Shown here piece by piece: positions 57,392 through 64,000 of a stretch of DNA of 64,000 bases. The stretch is taken from contig CM055094.1 in assembly GCA_029204225.1 (NCBI GenBank), positions 7,897,969 through 7,961,968 on the forward strand, given 5' to 3'. Each line of letters starts with the position of its first letter. Position 1 is the first letter of the stretch. The position numbers and the translations under genes are program-made. The notes below the pieces were generated by a model. It made no database searches, was not told the DNA's origin, and saw only the letters and a program-made list of their open reading frames with translations. This DNA is from Diphasiastrum complanatum. Lineage: Eukaryota; Streptophyta; Lycopodiopsida; Lycopodiales; Lycopodiaceae.

Positions 57392-57475
57392 ATGGCTATG
57401 GCGATTATTAGTAGCAGTAGAAGTATTATTATGGCTATGGCGATGGCGATGGCGATGGCGATGGCTATGAACTGA
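57392..57475 (+). repeat. GGCTAT/GGCGAT hexamer repeat in a possible leader
   Basis: ATGGCTATGGCGAT hexamers recur, interrupted by an AGTAGCAGTAGAAG stretch. In the plus sense they encode a short Met-Ala run ending at TGA, which might be an upstream ORF if the region is a 5' leader. Confidence 0.55.
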
Positions 57476-57636
57476 CACCTTCAGGCTTCTGCCGTGCAGA
57501 CTGCAGAGCATAGGAGACACACACACACAGAGAAACAGTATGTACTGAGATTGTTAGAGATATGGTGGTGGTAGTAGGAGCGGAATGGCATGTGCAAGTG
57601 CAACGTTGATTGATTGAGAAGGACTGTAATCTCTGT

Positions 57637-57925
57637 CTTGTACATCACCTTTGAATCAAAGCTTTTGCACTGAGGGAAGGTGATCACTGGTGATGTGCCA
57701 GCCAGCCTAGTTTTGGTTGGTGATGATGGCAGAAGAGCTAGATCTGCACATTCAGAGGGCAATAATATACACTGATATACTCTCTTGTACATCGCCTTTG
57801 AAGTGAAGCTTTTGCAATGAGGGGGAGATGGTGTCACGGCCTAGTTCTGTTTCTTTGTGTTTGGTGATGGCAGCTGAGTTGGATCTGCACATTTGGAGAG
57901 TCATAATATGATGATATGTAGGGAA
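57637..57925 (+). repeat. Tandem duplication, period about 147 bp
   Basis: CTTGTACATC(A/G)CCTTTGAA starts copies at 57637 and 57784. Both contain AAGCTTTTGCA, GGTGATG and GATCTGCACATT. Weaker relatives (ATATCTGCTTTC words) follow around 58085 and 58200. Confidence 0.85.
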
Positions 57926-58485
57926 ATTGTCTCAGCCGTTGGTCTTGAACGTAGACTTATGATTTGAGAGTATTTTTATGAATTTTTTCAGATACACCTG
58001 AGTTTGATTGAGTTCCGTGAGTTGTCGTTGCTATGAGACTCTGAGAGGGTTTGTCTACAGGGGAGTGTTAGAAAGCCTCAGATCTGCTTTCGTTATGCTT
58101 CCATATCTGGTGCGCTGAGTCACGGAAGTGGTGGCAGACGGCGGCTAATAAGCGGAGTAGATGTTAGATATATTATAATAAATATATGTTGTTCAAGCTC
58201 CATATCTGCTTTCATGTGTGGTGTGACTGAGTCTGCGGGTGGTATGGACATGGCGGCTCCAGTGGAGTAAATGTAGGTTTCAGATAACGAGGGTAACGTT
58301 TTATATTGTAAAATATTGCTCAAGGTGTAGATTGTAGATCTGCCTTAGCTGCTTGCATAGCGGGTGTGTCTGGAGTGCTGGTTATGTGGAGGCAGGACAC
58401 AGTGGCACTTTGTGCTGTCAAAGACTAAACATAAACATAAGAGGTAGCAGGAAGTCGAGGAAACAAACGGGAGCAGCGCAATGAT

Positions 58486-58599
58486 ATGCACGAGAATAAC
58501 ACGGCACATGAGCGTAGCCATGGCGAGGAGTCAAAGCAGCACCAGCAGCATACTAAGTCGGTTATGCCTATTCTTACAGCTCTGAAGTTTTTCTTGAAG
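58486..58599 (+). other. Candidate first coding exon of the BAH gene
   Basis: ATG at 58486 opens MHENNTAHERSHGEESKQHQ, and the frame reaches TTGAAG/GTGCAT at 58599/58600, a possible phase-0 donor. The sure BAH exon at 60066 also begins in phase 0, so the two could be spliced. SUO-type proteins usually start MHG, followed by a short basic stretch before the BAH domain; the MH start fits but the rest does not match well. This is a guess from frame and position only. Confidence 0.25.
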
Positions 58600-58759
58600 G
58601 TGCATATATTTTGTTTGAAATATATTTTGTCCAAATCTAATGTTCATAGTTTTTGGATCTCGATTATGAAAACGACGAGAGATGGCTTTATAATCTGTAT
58701 TTGTCAGCCCCTCAGGGGTTCTACTGGTTTAAAGCCCGCCATCGTTGTATGTTTTCAGA

Positions 58760-58823
58760 AGCATGCAGATTTTACCCTTACGCTCTCTCAAAGCATGCAG
58801 ATTTTGCCCGTATGCTCTCACAG
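58760..58823 (+). repeat. Two 32-bp tandem repeats
   Basis: AGCATGCAGATTTTACCC at 58760 recurs at 58792 as AGCATGCAGATTTTGCCC. Both copies continue with a CTCTC-containing end. Confidence 0.92.
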
Positions 58824-60065
58824 TAGCGATTCGGGCTACGCCCGGGGATTCCTCAGCCACACTTTGAGGTCAAGGGGCCGAAGTGAAGGATTCAAAAGCT
58901 AAATGGGGGAGGGATATGTCCTGAATGTTTTGCCGAAGGAGTCCCGGGCTAAAAACCAGAACGTGCTAGTTATAGATAGGCAAGGCAGATTTTTCCTCCT
59001 TCATGATTAGCTATTGATAAGTTTCCGAGTGGCTGTTCTATATCTCGGCTAACATCCAAAGGTTGGGGGTTCGGGCGTTAAGTATATCGTTCCATTACTC
59101 CTCATTGCTCTTGAGGCCCTGTGTTCACATGTGCAAAATTTAATCAATCGCAATGTCTGAAAGGTCATTACGTACGTTGAATATCTTTTGCTGTGGTTGG
59201 CAACTGGTGGAGTTATCGAGCATGAAAATGCTGTAATTATGAGTAGGGTAAAAGCCTAGGCGACTGCCGTTGTGCATGATGTCCAAAAAACCCAAATCGT
59301 CGGTTCGAAAAGCCAGAACGGCTCTCACGACTAACCCGGCGCTTAACCGAGCCTAGAAGTCTGGCAAAATTGTGTTTCCTTAAGTTACCGCCCTTTGGCA
59401 GGGGTCCTCAAACCCATAATGGCTGTCAACCAAGCCTCCAGGCCTTTAACGCAACACTTTTTGTTTTTACTACGACTCACACGCCCATTACGGTTCATGA
59501 AAGAAAGCCCGGGGGCTTCATGCCATAAAGCCCTTTCTGCAAAAGAGCCTATTGAGCTTTATGGGGCATAAGGCTCTTTCTGCTAGAAAGCTCTTTCAGG
59601 TAAAAGTTCAGCCCCAGATGTAGAAATAGGGCGGCAGGGCTCTGCCCCAGAAAGCCCTTTAAAATCAACTGACAAATTTCACCAGGTTTTACAACTATTT
59701 ATTACGGGGCTTTGAAGCTCGTTCGTTCAGATTGTCTGTTTAGCAAGGTGCTCTGTTCGAGCATGTTCCTGGGCTGGCTCACTATGCTGCTGTTACAGTG
59801 GAAGATGGCATTTATGGATGGCTCTGAGAAAAACTAAAACTTCAGTTTCATTTTTCAATCGGACTGAAAAGTGAATTACAGTACACATTTTTTGCAACAA
59901 TGTGCTTGTTTGATTTTCATATATGGTTCTTGTTACTACTTGGTTTGTTGATCTGTGAGCTTATATTCCTATTCCATTTACCAGATTTTCGTTTTTTCAT
60001 ATAGCAACAATTTTGGGTCTAGGTTTCGAAAACCAAAGTTTTGATGCATGACTTTGTCCTGACAG

Positions 60066-60434
60066 GGAGGTCGCAGAATAAGTATTGGAGATTGTGCCCT
60101 CTTTCAAGCAGGGAAAGCACCCCCATTTATTGGTATACTACGCAATGCTAGCCTTGACAAGGAGGGTGTTGTCAAACTTGCAGTCAACTGGCTTTACAGA
60201 CCTGCAGATGTGAAGCTTGCTAAAGGGGCTTCGTTTGAGGCAGCACCTAATGAAATCTTTTACTCCTTTCACAAAGATGATATACCAGCAACTGCACTGC
60301 TTCATCCTTGCAGAGTTGCATTCCTTCCTAAAGGTGTCGAGCTTCCTTCAGGAGTCTCTTCTTTTGTATGTCGACGAGTATATGACACCACAAACAAACG
60401 CTTATGGTGGCTTACAGACAAGGACTACACAGAT
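60066..60434 (+). CDS. BAH-domain exon of a SUO-like chromatin/GW-repeat protein
   Basis: The exon starts after the acceptor CCTGACAG (60065) and ends at a donor GAT/GTGCGT (60434/60435). It is 369 bp, 123 codons, phase 0 on both sides, with no stop or shift. It encodes most of a BAH domain: GGRRISIGDCALFQ, PPFIGILRNASLDKEG, LAVNWLYRPADVKLAKG, EAAPNEIFYSFHKDDIPA, HPCRVAFLPKGVELPSG, SSFVCRRVYDTTNKRLWWLT. From memory this matches plant proteins with an N-terminal BAH domain and a TFIIS-type helical domain (Arabidopsis SUO), which take part in microRNA-guided translational repression and bind chromatin or RNA-body partners. Later exons (TFIIS domain, GW repeats) are not found in the remaining 3.5 kb, so the next intron is long. 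It is the only well-kept host coding sequence here. Confidence 0.9.
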
Positions 60435-63400
60435 GTGCGTTCCTTCTTACCCCTCTGATCATGGATCGTTTTTGGGTTTCACTATACCATTTTATGGTTA
60501 CTAAAGATTGGCTAATCGTTGCATATTTGGCCTTGTATTGTCGAATTGTTGGAGGGAAGATTCAAGGTTTACGCAATTTTTTCTTTTCCAGCCATTCAGG
60601 CCTTGTGCTTTAGTTTTAGTATTTGTACTAACCTATTGTTATTTCCAAGGTAGATAGTATAGATCCTCTGGAGTTTCTGATGAGAATGTTTGCTCTCATC
60701 TGCATAATATCTTGTAGAGCTAAATGTGGACTGCTCGGTGTATAAATTTTGATAGCCATGGCTAACTAATCACTTATGTTTATGTTTTTATTTCTTGCAT
60801 ACTATTATAATTATTAACACTCAAGTGAAATGCACTTGCTAAGATTTGACTATAATCTAATAATAGGTTTCTTTATCTCATTAGCCTGGGGACTGGAGTT
60901 TTGAAGCCTTCGTTATATGTCTTAATTTGATGAATGTTTCTCCTCTTGGATAAGTTCACATCATTTAAACCCCTATCCCTTTACACAATGGCCCTCAATC
61001 ATATATGTCACTCATACTAGCATCCACCATCATTTTAATGTGCATGGTAGCTACGTTGCTTTGTATATTGCTAGTATTGTACTCTTCTCGATCTAGGAGT
61101 TTTCTTTGGGAACTTCATGTTATTATGTTTTGGCTCTCATCCCCATAACCAAATATGTTTGAAAAAAGCGTTGAGAAAAAAAAGAGACCTTATGATGCTT
61201 CCCACAAAGGTTCTGTGAACGGAATTTGACATACTTTCTAATCCTTGAATGAGTTTGTAAGCCAAGTATATAAACAAATGAAGGAGGTCATATCTTTACA
61301 ATGGAAGTGTTTGTCACAATCTTGATCATGTAGATGGGCATGGTCATCAAAAGCCTTTATATCATCTATGTTTTTCTCCATGTATGTCCTATTGTGGATG
61401 TGGGACATTGGCTCTAGTGTCTTTTCAAGCATGTGCTCACTTGTACAACAAAAGATTCGATTTTCCGACATACTTCTATTCTATAGTAACACTTTTAGGC
61501 TTAACTCTTAGTAACATATGAACTTTTTGCTTTTTTTTTGGTTGATTTTGAAAAAAACATACTACAAGCTATGGTGCAACAATATTAGCATTTGTTCCTA
61601 TAGGTGCAGTAGTTCTTTTAAGGTTCAGATGCAAAAAGTCTATAGGTTGACATCGAGTTAAAGTATCTTAGTTTTGATGCCATCCTCATGTCTACCCATT
61701 TTGTAAGTGTGAATCACGTGCTCATTAGTAACGAGGGTTTTGTCAATGTTTTGAAAAAGGTATTGAGAAATCTTATTAGTTGTAACCATAGCTGTAATTT
61801 GTTTGGAGCCTTTTGTGTAGTGAAGGATTATTGCTAGTAAGAAACGACTGATGTAATTTGATTATTAGGGTTTATTAGTGGGAATGAACTTATTGTTCAC
61901 ACATGCATTTGGTTTGAATCTTTGTAGTTAATTGTTGGGATTTCATTTACAATTTGGGCTAGAGCTTTTCATAGATTTGATTGATTTTCTACATAGGAAA
62001 AAATCACTACATAGATTTGATTGATTTTCTACATTGTAGACAGTTTCCCAATTCTTCGATTTTTGGAGATTTCACAAACCATGATTTTGATTTGAACAAT
62101 TTATTTGATTCAACTCAAATTTAGAGTTTACTCACTTTTCACTTGCTATTGCTTGAGCACATGTTAGATTTTATCATCATCCCAAGACGATTCTCATCAT
62201 GATTAGAATCGAAAAGATAATTCTATTGAAAGAATCAAATCAAGCTAATTTAGGCAACTCAAAAATAAGAAGGTTCAAGGTACAGAATTTACTTTTCTGG
62301 ATAGGAGAAGAAAAACTCATATTTTTTGATCCCCATGACGTATTCAAATTTGGTTTCACTAAAATTAGTTCAAGTTTAATGTTTGGAACTATGCTACTAA
62401 AATCACTTTTGTTGATTTCGTAAGAGAATTAATGAGAATGGTACATTAATTGGTGCTTCAAGTTACTATGTCCGTTGAATTTCTTGATGGTTTATTTATC
62501 TTTGTGTATGTTTTACACTAGAGTCTTAATGATGCTTGTGAGTTGGGATCCGCTATCATTTTTTGAAAGTTATTGGCACTTGCTCTTCTAGAAAAAAGCT
62601 TTTTGAAATCCATTTGCAAATCACATGTTGCAAAATGTTTTCGCAAAATATTAGAACCGAACATGGATAAATTCATAATATGCTTTTGTTTTCAATGGGT
62701 GAAAGAAACAGTCTTATTTTGCTCTCTTTCATTTGAGCATTACTAGATTTACCAAATTGGCAAGCTTATGTTGTAAAAGAGCTAGTAATGTTGGTGTATA
62801 TGCTATTCAAGGGGAGAGATTCTTATCTTCTAAGAGAAGTGCATTTGCAAATTAATGCTTGTGTTGTAGTTTAAGAAAATTCTAGTAGAGGAAAGAAAAT
62901 ATTTTAGTACATGAATGATAACTTTAAATCAATCTTGCTTTTTTGAAAAGTTTGAGCAACACTTTGGAACAAATGTTTATTCGTAGTCTTGTGTGTTGTT
63001 ACACAAACCTTGAGTTATCGTGTACACATTATGAAGCATGTAAATCTATGTGCGTGAATGATATGCAACCTTATCTTCATAATGTACTCCTATGTGATCA
63101 TTCAGATGTATCTACGTGTGCACGCTTGTTGAATTTATGATTCTTTTGTGTTCGGACAAGATGCATATTTTGGAATGTGATTTTTTTAGGGGTTGGTAAT
63201 GGACTAGACATCATTTTGAAAGGACTGGCGAGAATGTTCATGCATGATACTCGAACCCCTGCATTAGTACTGAGTATAGGTGAGTGTCTCACGGTGGCGA
63301 GTTCGTGTGCCAACACAATATCAGATAGCAAGATGGGGTAGTAATCACCATCAAGCACCTAGCTGTCACGTGCATGAGCAATTTGGAACATGACCAAGGC

Positions 63401-63640
63401 TAGCTGGCACTAGTTTGAGGTGTGCTAATGCATGATTGGGTTGGGGGGTTTGTCAAAACGGTCACTACACCTTATGGTCAGGTTGAGACATGACATACAG
63501 ATTAATGGTCTGCGAAACCATTGATGGATCATGTGGCTCGGGATTGAAAAGGTAGGTGGAGGCCTTACAGAGAGACCTATGAATGGGAGGAGCTTCACTT
63601 TACGCTAGCTAGTTTGAAGAGACGAGCTTAGAGTTGCATG
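60435..63640. other. Probable long intron, no further exon seen
   Basis: AT-rich sequence without coding motifs. I looked for the ERQ-EEVDQLL-like continuation of SUO-type proteins and did not see it on the plus strand. Short repeats occur, such as ACATAGATTTGATTGATTTTC near 61970 and 62009. Confidence 0.5.
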
Positions 63641-63652
63641 GTTGAGTTAACA

Positions 63653-63666
63653 TTGGTATAAGAGCA
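63653..63666 (+). promoter_or_regulatory. Copia-like primer site, decayed
   Basis: TTGGTATAAGAGCA differs by one base from TTGGTATCAGAGCA and follows GAGTTAACA, which could be an LTR end. The preceding 450 bp (from about 63190) would then be LTR. No internal coding motif is visible up to 64000. Confidence 0.5.
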
Positions 63667-64000
63667 TAGGTTTAAAGAGAGGAAGCCACTGAAAGTAGAG
63701 CTTGCCATGTGCCCCTTTTCATTCAAAGGGAGTTGGTGAAAGTAAAGCAGTACAAAACTCCAGGGGAGGCGGATTTATTGCATATGGGGCTATGGATTGG
63801 GGCTCTTTCAAGTAGCAAATTGGTGATTGGATCCTAGGGTGTAGAAGGATTTATGAAGGCTGATTGGTAGTGAACTTTGCAACCCACAACCATTTCTAAC
63901 CAATAGGGAATTTTTTTTTTGTTGAATTTGGGTCGAGTTCCTTGCTAGAGATCAAGTTCAACTATTTTTTCTTGGTTACTATCCTAGTTTTCCCCTTGTA

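Noticed and set aside
57332-57526. His-Arg repeat peptide on the minus strand
   Set aside because: It comes from the GCGATG hexamer repeat, and no gene context supports it.
62520-63150. Protein-like minus-free stretches in the region after the BAH exon
   Set aside because: Stops are frequent in all frames and no motif repeats or matches. Consistent with intron or intergenic DNA.

Overview
The window looks like nuclear DNA of a land plant, made almost entirely of decayed mobile elements. There are no bacterial operons or phage genes. Introns have GT/AG borders, several LTR retrotransposons carry primer sites for plant-type initiator tRNA-Met or tRNA-Asp, and one clear host exon belongs to the plant BAH/TFIIS family (SUO-like). 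A Penelope-like reverse transcriptase, rare in flowering plants, and Ty3 protease and Gag types that I associate with seed-free plants make a fern or another seed-free plant my best guess. A conifer is not excluded. This placement is inference.

Layout. 1-4.5 kb: a degenerate Ty3/gypsy pol (protease, RT, RNase H, integrase). 5.4-7.8 kb: a TATA box and a broken, unrecognised ORF pair with a Ser/Thr-rich part and a coiled-coil part. 7.8-9.2 kb: the 5' end of a Ty1/copia element (LTR, primer site, gag). 9.6-14.0 kb: two converging, intron-bearing, unrecognised genes, both damaged. The N-terminal exon of the first recurs at 17.8 kb, so it belongs to a multicopy family. 13.9-15.3 kb: a two-orientation array of a 19-bp motif, a dense array of ACGTG/CATGTG palindromes, a TATA box and a broken centromeric-type histone H3 (CENH3-like) reading frame. 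15.9-19.7 kb: minisatellite, gypsy integrase on the minus strand, and a minus-strand LTR with a tRNA-Asp primer site. 21.5-24.6 kb: a complete non-autonomous LTR element with matching target-site duplication. 25.3-36 kb: gypsy gag remnant, copia gag-protease, Penelope-like RT, a possible copia LTR and copia integrase. 36-48.6 kb: mostly gene-poor, with microsatellites, a 1.3-kb palindromic minisatellite and an unrecognised coding remnant behind a perfect hairpin. 49.1-52.5 kb: a second non-autonomous LTR element. 57-60.4 kb: a GC-richer, duplicated promoter-like region followed by one intact BAH exon of the only convincing host gene. Its remaining exons probably lie beyond the window.

The best candidates for undescribed biology are the intron-bearing gene family at 9.6-14 kb (and 17.8 kb), the CENH3-like copy next to the motif array, the plant Penelope-like element, and the odd-palindrome satellite at 41.8-43.1 kb. 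No tRNA, rRNA or CRISPR was seen. Coordinates of degenerate elements are approximate, and all family assignments come from reading motifs, not from searches.
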